Of a stretch of 23,332 bases of DNA, positions 14,213 to 22,260 are shown in pieces (position 1 is the first letter of the stretch; each line of letters opens with the position of its first letter). Below the pieces are notes generated by a model that saw only the letters and a program-made list of their open reading frames with translations, was not told where the DNA came from and did no database searches. Made by a program: the position numbers and the translations under genes. This DNA comes from JAIRQK01 sp047974135 (GTDB taxonomy: Bacteria > Campylobacterota > Campylobacteria > Campylobacterales > Campylobacteraceae). The stretch spans positions 1 to 23,332 of the forward strand of contig JBKECC010000019.1 of the NCBI GenBank assembly GCA_047974135.1, written 5' to 3'.

Positions 14213-14884
14213 TTATCTCTCCTCTAGCTTTACTTTATCTACAAGTTTTCCGTGTTGTAAGTAAACAACTCTATCTGCGAAATTGCCAAGTTCAGGATTG
14301 TGAGTGATTAATATGATTGTTTTGCCCTCTTCTTTTAACTTTTGAAAGAGTTTAAGAACCACTTTTTCATTTTCTTCGTCAAGATTTCCCGTTGGTTCAT
14401 CTGCTAAGAGAATTTCAGGATTGTTTATAAGTGATCTTGCGATACAAAGACGTTGTTGCTCGCCACCACTAAGTTCTCTTGGACGGTGAGTTAAACGGTG
14501 CGTTAAGCCAACTTTGCCTAAAACTTCTTTTGCACTTTCTTCATCAACACTGCTGTGATAATACTGAGCAAGCATCACATTTTCTAATGCATTTAAGTAG
14601 GGAATTAAGTGAAATTGTTGAAAAATTAGACCAATTTTTTCACGTCTAATTATCAACTGTTTTGCCTCATCAAGCTTGCTAGCATCATCTCCATCAAGCA
14701 AGTATTCACCATTTGTTGGAGTATCCATCAAAGAGAGAATATTTAAAAGTGTTGTTTTTCCACTTCCACTTGGCCCCATAATGCTAACCCATTCGCCTTT
14801 GTTTACATGTAAGTTTATATCATCAAGCGCAACAACATCACCAAATTTTTTTTCAATATTTATTAATTCAACTGCTTTTTTCAT
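14213..14884 (-). CDS. ABC transporter ATP-binding protein (MacB/LolD-like) of the iron operon
   Basis: A 223-residue ATPase of the LolD/MacB class. Walker A is GPSGSGKT (37-44), the Q-loop lies in GLIFQQFHLIPYL, the signature is LSGGEQQR (138-145), Walker B is ILLADEP (158-164) and the switch histidine is in LITHN (H196). These ATPases work with FtsX-type permeases as mechanical transducers rather than classic importers. It pairs with the two permease genes immediately upstream, whose last stop codon abuts its ATG (TAGATG), with AGAGGAGAA as its ribosome-binding site. A palindrome copy encodes LHVN at 25-28. The order matches the ATPase of the C. jejuni and UPEC iron loci. Confidence 0.95.
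   Translation of the reverse strand: MKKAVELINIEKKFGDVVALDDINLHVNKGEWVSIMGPSGSGKTTLLNILSLMDTPTNGEYLLDGDDASKLDEAKQLIIRREKIGLIFQQFHLIPYLNALENVMLAQYYHSSVDEESAKEVLGKVGLTHRLTHRPRELSGGEQQRLCIARSLINNPEILLADEPTGNLDEENEKVVLKLFQKLKEEGKTIILITHNPELGNFADRVVYLQHGKLVDKVKLEER
14802..14813. repeat. Palindrome core TTACATGTAA inside the ATPase gene
   Basis: An exact 10-bp core (14803-14812), 11 of 12 in the extended form. In frame on the minus strand it reads Leu-His-Val-Asn. Confidence 0.9.
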
Positions 14885-16039
14885 CTATTCTCCTCTTAGA
14901 ATGTTTGCAACATTTACATGTAAAGATTTTTTTATCGGATAATATGCTGCAAAAAATGCAAAAATAAGCGATATAACAATCGCTATAGGAATTGAAAGAA
15001 GTCTAAAATCGATTCCAGAACCAAATATAGCTTCCCCTAAAATCTGTGCCAAAATAAAACCAAGTAACGCCCCAACAAGAGAAGAGATAAAGGTCATAAA
15101 AAATGTTTCAAACCCAAAAAGTGTCGCAACATTTTTCTTTGAAGCCCCAAGAGCACGAAGAAGCGCAATCTCTTTTGTTCTTGAAAAGATGATAGAGCTT
15201 AGAGTCGTGTTTACGCACATTGAAGTTATAATTAAAACTGTTAGTGCAACAAGAGCCATTAAAAGCTTTATTTTGCCCAGTATCAAACCTTCTGATTGAG
15301 AAATTCTAGCTAGTGGGTTTACATGTATATCATCACTACTTAAACTGTTACCAAGTGCAACCAATTCATCAAAGTTACCAAGAACAACAAGTTCGGCGAA
15401 GTTTATCTCGTTTTGCCTATCCAAAATCTCTCCAGCAAGTGGTAAAGAGATAAATAGTATAGTATCTTCTTTGTCTCCTGTTTGGATGATGCCTTTTATC
15501 TTAACCTTTGTGCTATAACCTGTATTTTCATTTCTTACATCAACTTCAGAACCAACTTTTAACTCCATCTTTTTTGCTAAATCTACACCAACGAGAGCGT
15601 TTCTATCGTCAAAATCAACATTTATATATGAGCCATCAACTAGATATATAAAAGGTTTTACTTTCTTCATCTGTGCAAAATCAACACCAGCTATGATGGC
15701 ATCACCAAGACTTAATCTAACTGAACCATAAAGATAAGGCGAAGCACCAAGCAAGTTTTTACTATCTATCTTTTCTACTGTTTTTTTGTACTCATCATAA
15801 TTTATAAAAGGATTTTCATCCATGCTTTTTGGAGCAATTATCATATTTGCACCATAAGCCTTTAACTCTCTACTCATTTTTGAATCTATATCAAGATATA
15901 CATTTACAAAAGCAGCAGTAACACAAGCTCCAAGCATAACAGAGACTATAATAATCAAAACTCTAGCTCCACCAAACTGCAAGCTTTTTAGTATCATTCT
16001 TGTAAAAAAGCTAAATATATTTTTATTATTTTCTTTCAT
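14885..16039 (-). CDS. FtsX/MacB-type permease, second permease of the iron operon
   Basis: A permease of about 384 residues. It has one N-terminal helix (GGARVLIIIVSVMLGACVTAAF), a large periplasmic MacB-like domain of some 200 residues, and three C-terminal helices beginning at KIKLLMALVALTVLIITS. IIFSRTKEIALLRALGASKK is the classic FtsX-family cytoplasmic loop that contacts the ATPase. I chose the ATG at 16039 (MKENNKN) because AGAGG lies six bases before it; the longer reading from 16072 lacks such a site. The start overlaps the preceding permease gene by 14 bases. It presumably forms a heterodimer with that permease, driven by the ATPase. A palindrome copy close to its C-terminus encodes LHVN. 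Confidence 0.92.
   Translation of the reverse strand: MKENNKNIFSFFTRMILKSLQFGGARVLIIIVSVMLGACVTAAFVNVYLDIDSKMSRELKAYGANMIIAPKSMDENPFINYDEYKKTVEKIDSKNLLGASPYLYGSVRLSLGDAIIAGVDFAQMKKVKPFIYLVDGSYINVDFDDRNALVGVDLAKKMELKVGSEVDVRNENTGYSTKVKIKGIIQTGDKEDTILFISLPLAGEILDRQNEINFAELVVLGNFDELVALGNSLSSDDIHVNPLARISQSEGLILGKIKLLMALVALTVLIITSMCVNTTLSSIIFSRTKEIALLRALGASKKNVATLFGFETFFMTFISSLVGALLGFILAQILGEAIFGSGIDFRLLSIPIAIVISLIFAFFAAYYPIKKSLHVNVANILRGE
14913..14924. repeat. Palindrome TTTACATGTAAA near the end of the second permease gene
   Basis: A perfect 12-bp copy encoding Leu-His-Val-Asn in the C-terminal SLHVNVANILRGE. A variant TTTACATGTATA (15318-15329) in the same gene encodes Ile-His-Val-Asn. Confidence 0.93.
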
Positions 16040-17300
16040 ATAACACCTCTGCTGGCAATAACTCGACAACACTTTTCATCGGGAAGATTGAGCCAAATAT
16101 GGCGATAATTAAAGCAAAACTAACAGTTAGTGGCAAGATAATCCAACTAACTCCTATAGGATGCCCAAAGATTCCAATAGCCATAAGCATTGAAACTCCA
16201 TACCCCGCAAACGCTCCGATAATTCCAGCAAAAAGTGCTACGATGAGTGATTCTGCTAAAAACATAAAGTAGATAGAGAGGTTGTTTGCGCCAAGAGCCT
16301 TTAGTAGCCCTATCTCTTTTTTTCGTCTATTTATCTCAGAAGCCATCAAAGAAGATATACCAATTGAAGCTGCAACAAGAGCAAGGATGCTCACAACTCC
16401 CATAAGTGATTGTATCTTTTTAACTACTTGGCTCTCTCCCTCACTTGTTTTCATGAGAGCTTTTGCGCTAGCACCTTTGTACTCCTCTTCTATTTGAAAA
16501 GCGATTGAGCCAACATACGCCGAGCAGTACCACAAGTCATACTCAACAGCGTCCAAATCATCAGTGCTTCTTCTTGCCTTTACCGATAAATCATCTTCTG
16601 GTATAGTCATAGCTGAAACTTCTATCCAAGCGATTTTACCATCTAAATTCAGCAATTCTTGAGCAAGTTTTAGTGAAGTGATTAATTTATTTTCACTATT
16701 TTCTGCTCCTATTAAAACGCCTGTTATATCTAAAGTTCTGTCCTTTAACTCTATCTTGTCTCCAGCTTTTAGATTTAGTGTTTTTGCTAGCTTTTCTCCT
16801 ATTAAAATCTCATTTGTATTGTTATCATTTGGCCAAACACCTTCGATAGTCCAAAAAGGATAGACTATTTTTGCACCTGTAAAAAAGTTATCTTCATCTT
16901 TAAGTGGTACATATTTATCAAAATAAGTACCTAAAATATCGTAATTTTCACCATTTTTACCCAAAACTTTACCATCCAAAAATGGAGCAAAACCTACTAT
17001 ATTGTTTCTCCAGAAAATCTCTTTTAAACTTGCTATGTATTTCTCTTCTAAATAGACTTCATTTTGTAGTGGACGAAATTCACTTCCTCCGATATCAATA
17101 CTAAGTGAGCCGCCTTGAGGTAAAACTATGATGTTTGAGCCATAACTTCTAAGTTCCTTTGCTACTTTATCTCCAATACCTAAAGTTATATTTAGCATTG
17201 AAGCTACAAGCATTGAAGCTAAAAAGATTGTCAAAAATGCTAAAAATTTTTGTGTTTTATTCCCAAAAATAGCACTTTTTATAATTCTAAATTCCATCAT
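16026..17300 (-). CDS. FtsX/MacB-type permease, first permease of the iron operon
   Basis: A 424-residue permease of the same design as its partner: a first helix (FLAFLTIFLASMLVASMLNI), a long periplasmic domain (about 45-285), and a C-terminal three-helix block with SSLMASEINRRKKEIGLLKALGANN in parts as the FtsX loop. It ends in VVELLPAEVLYERK. Its start overlaps the DUF2318 gene by four bases (ATGA), showing translational coupling. In UPEC the matching fet genes, together with FetMP, improve iron uptake at low pH. The transported or transduced species is not known for certain, and electron or conformational transfer to the periplasmic factors has been discussed. Confidence 0.92.
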   Translation of the reverse strand: MMEFRIIKSAIFGNKTQKFLAFLTIFLASMLVASMLNITLGIGDKVAKELRSYGSNIIVLPQGGSLSIDIGGSEFRPLQNEVYLEEKYIASLKEIFWRNNIVGFAPFLDGKVLGKNGENYDILGTYFDKYVPLKDEDNFFTGAKIVYPFWTIEGVWPNDNNTNEILIGEKLAKTLNLKAGDKIELKDRTLDITGVLIGAENSENKLITSLKLAQELLNLDGKIAWIEVSAMTIPEDDLSVKARRSTDDLDAVEYDLWYCSAYVGSIAFQIEEEYKGASAKALMKTSEGESQVVKKIQSLMGVVSILALVAASIGISSLMASEINRRKKEIGLLKALGANNLSIYFMFLAESLIVALFAGIIGAFAGYGVSMLMAIGIFGHPIGVSWIILPLTVSFALIIAIFGSIFPMKSVVELLPAEVLYERK

Positions 17301-18709
17301 TTTTCTTCTTCTCCTAACGCCACAAAACCTTGAGCTCTCCAGTGATTTTGCACCACTTGTTCTACATATTTTTCTGGCTCTTTTCTAAAGGCATCATAAC
17401 TCTCTTGTGATTCAAAAAAGTATGTTTTTCCACCAAAAAAGTAATTATATGGTGCTTTTAGATTAATGATTTTCTTTTTGCTAACTGGATCAGTTACCTC
17501 TTTTTCAACAACTTCACTAAAATAACCAGTACCTTTTTCAACATCACTAAGTTTTACAATTATCTCTTTTCCATCAAACTCAAATGGAAATGGTATAGGA
17601 TTACAACCGCCCTCTTTTCCAACACTTGGCAAGAAAATCCTAACATTACAAGCGATACAAATAAGCTCATCACCTTTTTTTACATAACCCATATCTCCAC
17701 AAATCATACAAGCATCAAAAACAACGGTTGGAGAATCTCTATCTGGAAATCTATTTAACATGAAAAATCTAACTTTATTTCCAGCATCAGTTATGTAAGC
17801 AAATCTGTGTAAATCATTATCTCTTAAAGTCTCTATCGGTATTCTAAACTCTCCATTTACTGGTTCAAGTATAGTAGGAGTTGAAATGGTTGGTGGTTTT
17901 GAAGCGTGCAAATCATAATACAAAAGCAAAACATTTGCAACAAGTAAAACGCAAATGGTTGATTTTGTTATACTAAAAATCTTATCTCTTTTTGCTTTTA
18001 ATTTTCTATATAAAACAATGTCTGAACCATCTTTACTTGGTAGTTTTTGCGCTGATAATAGATAGATGATTAAAAGCACAATGATTAAAAAAGTAAAAAC
18101 ATAAGGAAGATACAAACCGTAAAATATCAGTTTTGCTATAACAGACAACATCAATTTTTCTGCTTCAAGCACTCCATTTCTCATAAGCTCCAAGCCAACA
18201 TCACCAAAAAGCTTTGTTAGCAATAAAATAGTTGTTATAACAAAAAAGCCTAATTTTACACCTTTTGAGATAAAAGAAAATACATATTTTAGTAAAAGAT
18301 ATGTGAGTACAATGAGAGCAAAACCAAGCAGGGTAAAACCAAAAGAGATAATTGATTGTGTATCTAACAATTCACCACTAAAAAGTGGAAAATTGTGCGA
18401 ATAAACTCTGTAGTAAATTCCAAAAGAGAAGACAAGCAAGGAAGTTACAACTATCTTTAAAGATGAAAATCTAAAAAGATATACTATTCCTCCAAAAACT
18501 AACAAAAAGATAGCCAAGCAATCACTAAAAAGCTTTAAATTATCTATCCAAAGATAATCATTTGCAACTCTAAAAAAGGCAAAAGCAAAGAGTATACCAA
18601 CCAAAGAGGAGATAACAAAATCTCTAAAGAGAAGTTTTTTCTCGTAAATAGATAACCAAAGAACAAGTCCAAGAAAAACTTGAATTACATGATAGAAATA
18701 GATAGACAT
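17297..18709 (-). CDS. DUF2318 membrane protein with C-terminal YHS-like domain (iron operon)
   Basis: A 470-residue protein with about seven hydrophobic helices across residues 1-265, then a periplasmic or external C-terminal region. That region is DUF2318: CMIC at 334-337, CIAC at 351-354 and Cys369 in GGCNP form a probable metal- or redox-centre. Beyond it, residues 405-449 (VTDPVSKKKI, then FFGGKTYFFESQESYDAFRK and EPEKYV) follow the pattern of a YHS domain, but the usual cysteines (DPVCG, FCS) are replaced by serine and glutamate. It lies in the slot of Cj1660 and its UPEC counterpart. Proposed work is electron transfer to the P19/FTR1 pair. Its gene starts 115 bases after p19, across a triple palindrome. 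Confidence 0.9.
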   Translation of the reverse strand: MSIYFYHVIQVFLGLVLWLSIYEKKLLFRDFVISSLVGILFAFAFFRVANDYLWIDNLKLFSDCLAIFLLVFGGIVYLFRFSSLKIVVTSLLVFSFGIYYRVYSHNFPLFSGELLDTQSIISFGFTLLGFALIVLTYLLLKYVFSFISKGVKLGFFVITTILLLTKLFGDVGLELMRNGVLEAEKLMLSVIAKLIFYGLYLPYVFTFLIIVLLIIYLLSAQKLPSKDGSDIVLYRKLKAKRDKIFSITKSTICVLLVANVLLLYYDLHASKPPTISTPTILEPVNGEFRIPIETLRDNDLHRFAYITDAGNKVRFFMLNRFPDRDSPTVVFDACMICGDMGYVKKGDELICIACNVRIFLPSVGKEGGCNPIPFPFEFDGKEIIVKLSDVEKGTGYFSEVVEKEVTDPVSKKKIINLKAPYNYFFGGKTYFFESQESYDAFRKEPEKYVEQVVQNHWRAQGFVALGEEEK

Positions 18710-18741
18710 TTTAAACCTAATTTTTAAGAACTTAGCTTTAT

Positions 18742-18814
18742 TTTACATGTAAAACAAAAATAAACTCTTTTTACTTTTTACATGTAAAGAATATTTTTAC
18801 TCTTTACATGTAAA
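18742..18814. repeat. Three TTTACATGTAAA palindromes forming a strong hairpin between p19 and the DUF2318 gene
   Basis: Perfect copies lie at 18742-18753, 18777-18788 and 18803-18814. The last two form a 14-bp perfect stem (18777-18790 with 18801-18814) around a 10-base loop. They occupy most of the gap inside the iron operon, directly downstream of p19, and could attenuate or process the transcript. Confidence 0.9.
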
Positions 18815-18824
18815 TAAACCTAAA

Positions 18825-19358
18825 TTATTTTGGAATTCCAGTATATTTGAAATCAAACTCTACTGAAAACGGCTCAAACCATTTGCCAACACCAGTTGCT
18901 TTATCAGCATGGCGACCAAAACCTTGTTTTGAAGGATTGTCAATGTTGTATTTTAAGTGGTAGTTACCAACACCTAACATTTTGATGTTTGCACCATAGT
19001 GTGGTCCATCAACTGCAACCATTGGCATAAAGCTTCCAGTTATTTTTTTACCTGTATCTTTATTTGTCAATTCATAACTAACAGTTAAATGAGGAATCCA
19101 CTCACCCTCACCAAAACCATTTGTATTTCCTTCTGTTGCATGAATGTCAGCTTCTAAGTGAATATCTGCAAGTGAAGGCGCTAAATCGATTCCTTTTGGT
19201 TCCATGTCGATTGGTGCAAGATAAACAGCAGCGATAACCATGTTGTTAATCTCAATCTCATCTCCAATAGGAAACTCTTTAAACTCATCAGCTGCGTTAG
19301 CACTTAGAGTAAACACTGTAGCAAGAGCCACAAACGACTTTGTCAAAAACTTGACCAT
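18825..19358 (-). CDS. p19: P19-type periplasmic iron-transport protein
   Basis: A 177-residue exported protein with a clean Sec signal (cleavage after ANA, residue 22). The mature sequence is that of the P19/Tpd family: EFPIGDEIEINNMVIAAVY, then DMEPKGIDL, ADIHLEADIHA, WIPHLTVSYEL, the MPMVAVDGPHYGAN loop and GRHAD. These His, Met, Glu and Asp positions make up the metal site, which in C. jejuni P19 binds copper and an iron site and supports ferri-rhodotorulic acid-dependent and ferric iron uptake. It is encoded immediately after FTR1 with a CTTG-AGGAGAG type ribosome-binding region (AAGGAGAG) in front of the ATG. It is expected to hand iron to the permease. Confidence 0.95.
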   Translation of the reverse strand: MVKFLTKSFVALATVFTLSANAADEFKEFPIGDEIEINNMVIAAVYLAPIDMEPKGIDLAPSLADIHLEADIHATEGNTNGFGEGEWIPHLTVSYELTNKDTGKKITGSFMPMVAVDGPHYGANIKMLGVGNYHLKYNIDNPSKQGFGRHADKATGVGKWFEPFSVEFDFKYTGIPK

Positions 19359-19408
19359 TTTTCTCTCCTTGAAAAAATTTGTTTTAATTTTTAAAACCGA
19401 ACATTGAT

Positions 19409-21325
19409 TTATGCACTTTTTTTAGCTCTATTTAAAATGATAAGTGAACCGATGATAATCGCCACTAAAAGTGCAATTTGAGGCACAAAACTCTCCACAT
19501 AAGGGTAAAGTCCAAGCCAAGTGATTGTAGGTAATCCTTGAATGATTGTAGGTTCAACGATTTTTGCTTCAACAAGCTCCAAGATTCCTTTGCCTGTAAA
19601 TACAACTGCCATATAAAATATAATAATACTTGTAATAAGAAAAAATGGTTTGATTGGGATTTTAACAGCTCCAGCGCGAAGCAAGAAAAATATAACTATA
19701 AGTATTATAAGACCCAAAACAAATCCTGCAGCTATCATGCCGTATCCAAATGCACTTTTTGCATCAAAGATGATAGCTTGATAGAAAAGCACAGTCTCAG
19801 CTCCTTCTCTATAAACTGCTAAAAACACAGTAAACCAAAGCGCTCTCGCACTTCCTTTACTTATAGAATCTTTTACTTTTCCAGATATATAAGTTGCCCA
19901 TTTTTTTGCATGAGCATTTGAAAGTAGCCAAAAACCAACATAAGCAAGAAGTCCAACTGCTATAAGCATTGTGATTCCCTCTAAGAGTTCAGCCGATTCG
20001 CCAGATGCTTTAAGTAGGTCATTCATAACAAAAGCGGTAATAAAACTAAGAGCTATCGCACTCCAAAGTGAACTATAAACGATACCAAGTCTATCTTTGT
20101 TTCCACTCTTAACTAAATAAGCGATAACAGCAGTTACAACTATCAAAGCTTCTAATCCTTCTCTTAGGATGATTATAAGTGAATATATAAATAGTGACAG
20201 AGGAGTTCCTGAACCTTGGAGTTTTACAACACCACTCTCAACTTGAGTATAAAGTTTTTCAGCTGATTTTTCTATATCTTCTACACTTGCACCTTTTTTC
20301 ATTAGTGCTACTATTTCACTAAATGTACTTTCAATGGCAAGCTTTAACCCACCATCAATAGCGCCAACTTTTATCTCCATTCCACTTGCTTCAAAGATAT
20401 CAAAATACGCATTTTGCACAGAACTCATAGCTTTTTTAACGTCGCCACTTTTAAATGTTTCAATAGCGCCTGATACCTCTTTTTTGATATCAGCTAAAAC
20501 AGGAGCAAAATCTGTAGTTGTTACTTCATCTTCTCCCTCGAATCCGCTAACGTCAACAACTGCAAGCTGTGCAGCTTCAGCTGGAAGTTCATTTAAAGCT
20601 GTAAATATATTGATTTTAAATCTATTTAATTCATTTTCAAGTATTTGTGAATCGTCCAAAGAGTCAACTCTCATAACCATTCTTCTAAATTCGTTTTGAA
20701 TTTGTCCTGCTCTTGCACTTGAGATATGTTTTCTTATAGCTGTTTCCATTTTGCTATTGCCAAAATCATCAAATTGTGCACTTCTTAAAAACTCTTTTGC
20801 TTTTACTTTATCACCGTTTTTGAGAGCATTTATAGCATTTGTGAATTTTTCATTTATATTGTCATAAAGTGTTTGCCATTTTATATCCATATTTTGTCCG
20901 ACATTTCCAGACAAATCTATAACTTCATGATGCTCAGTTTTTTCTGCAACTATGACAACACCGTCTTTGATTTTTGGTAACACTTCATCCATTTCAGCAT
21001 TAAGGCTATTTATCAAAGCTTGTATCTCTTCAACAGGAGCTCCGTCTCTGATTAAGTTACGTATTTTTGTGAATTTTCTCTCCATTGTCCAAGCTTTCTT
21101 ACTTGAAACATTTATCCTGATTGGACCTTCTAGGTTTTCAAAAAGTTCAAAATAACAATTTTGAGCAACGATTCTTGCTTCATCTTTATTTCCACTCTTA
21201 TAAAGTTCAATGCTCTGTTCAAAATTTTGTTTTATTCTGCTTACAAGATTTTCGTATTTGTGTTCTTGTGCAAATAAAAGATAAGGGGTTAAAAGTAGCA
21301 TTAAACAAAGAAAAAACTTTTTCAT
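19409..21325 (-). CDS. FTR1-family iron permease with large periplasmic domain
   Basis: A 638-residue protein. A signal peptide (residues 1-19) precedes a helical periplasmic domain to about residue 375, followed by seven membrane helices. The two REXXE iron-binding motifs of FTR1 are present: REGLE at 388-392 and REGAE at 506-510. The periplasmic domain contains three related segments near 34-66, 160-196 and 283-318, each of the form LYKSGNKDEA...YFELFE, which I read as an internal triplication. It corresponds to Cj1658 in C. jejuni and FetM in UPEC, which take up iron with P19/FetP. It is first in the operon, with a Fur-box-like site and a -10 box just upstream. Confidence 0.95.
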   Translation of the reverse strand: MKKFFLCLMLLLTPYLLFAQEHKYENLVSRIKQNFEQSIELYKSGNKDEARIVAQNCYFELFENLEGPIRINVSSKKAWTMERKFTKIRNLIRDGAPVEEIQALINSLNAEMDEVLPKIKDGVVIVAEKTEHHEVIDLSGNVGQNMDIKWQTLYDNINEKFTNAINALKNGDKVKAKEFLRSAQFDDFGNSKMETAIRKHISSARAGQIQNEFRRMVMRVDSLDDSQILENELNRFKINIFTALNELPAEAAQLAVVDVSGFEGEDEVTTTDFAPVLADIKKEVSGAIETFKSGDVKKAMSSVQNAYFDIFEASGMEIKVGAIDGGLKLAIESTFSEIVALMKKGASVEDIEKSAEKLYTQVESGVVKLQGSGTPLSLFIYSLIIILREGLEALIVVTAVIAYLVKSGNKDRLGIVYSSLWSAIALSFITAFVMNDLLKASGESAELLEGITMLIAVGLLAYVGFWLLSNAHAKKWATYISGKVKDSISKGSARALWFTVFLAVYREGAETVLFYQAIIFDAKSAFGYGMIAAGFVLGLIILIVIFFLLRAGAVKIPIKPFFLITSIIIFYMAVVFTGKGILELVEAKIVEPTIIQGLPTITWLGLYPYVESFVPQIALLVAIIIGSLIILNRAKKSA

Positions 21326-21391
21326 TAAATCTCCAAAATTATCTAAAAATCAAATATAATTTGGTTATTGTAGTCTCTAAATTCTTTATTA

Positions 21392-21397
21392 ATTATA
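21392..21397 (-). promoter_or_regulatory. -10 box of the iron operon
   Basis: The minus strand reads TATAAT, perfect consensus, within a T-rich run about 67 bases before the FTR1 ATG. A TTGATA lies 14 bases upstream, too close for a standard -35 and inside the Fur-box-like site. Confidence 0.6.
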
Positions 21398-21403
21398 AAA
21401 ACA

Positions 21404-21422
21404 ATAGTGATTATCAATAATC
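21404..21422 (-). promoter_or_regulatory. Fur-box-like operator at the head of the iron operon
   Basis: The minus strand reads GATTATTGATAATCACTAT; its core ATTGATAATCACTAT matches the classic AATGATAATCATTAT at 13 of 15 positions. It ends seven bases from the -10 box, so Fur with iron bound would block the promoter. It also lies only about a dozen bases past the dppC-like stop codon. Confidence 0.65.
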
Positions 21423-21433
21423 TTGGATTTTGA

Positions 21434-22240
21434 TTATGATTGTATATCTTTTTGATTGAGTAAAAATTGAAGATAGTCGCAAATATTTATAAGTGAAAAA
21501 GTTACTAAAAATATCATGAGCCCCGGAAAAAAGCTAACCCACCAAGCTATGTCTATAACTTCTTTACCTTCAGCCATGATATTTCCCCAGCTAATTTGTG
21601 GAGGCATAACTCCAATACCCAAAAAGCTAAGTCCACTTTCTGCTAAAATAGCTCCACTAACACTAAAAGTAAAACTGATTAGAAAAATAGGAGCGATTAA
21701 CGGAGCAAAGTATTTAAAAATAATTTTTGTTTTTGAGACATTTGCAAGTTTTAAAACTTTTATAAAAGGTTGATTTGATATAGAAAAACTCTCACTTCTT
21801 ATAAGCCTTGCCATACTCATCCATCCCGTTATTGATATAACTATAATAAGTGTAAGTGCAGAAGCACTTATATAACTAACAAGTGCTAAAAGTAAAAAGA
21901 ATGTTGGAAAGGTTAAAAATAGGTCAATTAAAACAACAACGCTTTTATCTATAAGTTTGCCAAAAAATCCTGCACTTATACCGATGATAAGTCCAACCAA
22001 ACTTGCCACAAAAGCACTTGCAAAGCCTATAAATAGCGATATTTTTCCACCTTCTACAACTCTTGAAAACAGGTCTCGCCCTAGCCTATCTGTTCCAAAA
22101 AGATGACTAAAACTTGGTGCTTCAAGTATAGCTTTTGAGTTTAGTGTGTATGCACTCTCACTAACAAAAAAACCACCAACAAAAGATAGCAAAATGATAA
22201 AAATTAATATTAAAATGCTAATTGTTGGTTTTTTTCTCAT
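21434..22240 (-). CDS. DppC/OppC-type ABC transporter permease, without partner genes nearby
   Basis: A 268-residue inner-membrane permease of the dipeptide/oligopeptide/nickel family, second subunit. Hallmarks are the N-terminal helix, FGTDRLGRDLFSRVVEGGKI near 49-68, the core helices, and the EAA-type loop and tail ESGLSFLGIGVMPPQISWGN near 207-228. These permeases import small peptides or nickel chelates with a second permease, one or two ATPases and a binding protein. None of these partners lies next to it: rsmD precedes it by nine bases and the iron operon follows. It probably works with components encoded elsewhere. It is slightly short at the N-terminus but otherwise complete. Confidence 0.9.
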   Translation of the reverse strand: MRKKPTISILILIFIILLSFVGGFFVSESAYTLNSKAILEAPSFSHLFGTDRLGRDLFSRVVEGGKISLFIGFASAFVASLVGLIIGISAGFFGKLIDKSVVVLIDLFLTFPTFFLLLALVSYISASALTLIIVISITGWMSMARLIRSESFSISNQPFIKVLKLANVSKTKIIFKYFAPLIAPIFLISFTFSVSGAILAESGLSFLGIGVMPPQISWGNIMAEGKEVIDIAWWVSFFPGLMIFLVTFSLINICDYLQFLLNQKDIQS

Positions 22241-22248
22241 ATAAACTC

Positions 22249-22260
22249 TTTACATGTAAT
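22249..22260. repeat. Palindrome core TTACATGTAA overlapping the rsmD stop codon
   Basis: An exact core at 22250-22259. On the minus strand it reads TAC-ATG-TAA: the last two residues (Tyr-Met) and the stop codon of rsmD. Confidence 0.9.

Noticed and set aside
16040..16072. An 11-residue extension (MLSSYCQQRCY) of the second permease.
   Set aside because: The ATG at 16039 has AGAGG at good spacing; the extension is only read through the end of the upstream permease gene in another frame.
20334..20699. A plus-strand 121-residue reading frame opposite FTR1.
   Set aside because: It lies antisense to the periplasmic domain of a clear FTR1 gene and shows the Ser/Thr/Ile bias of shadow frames.
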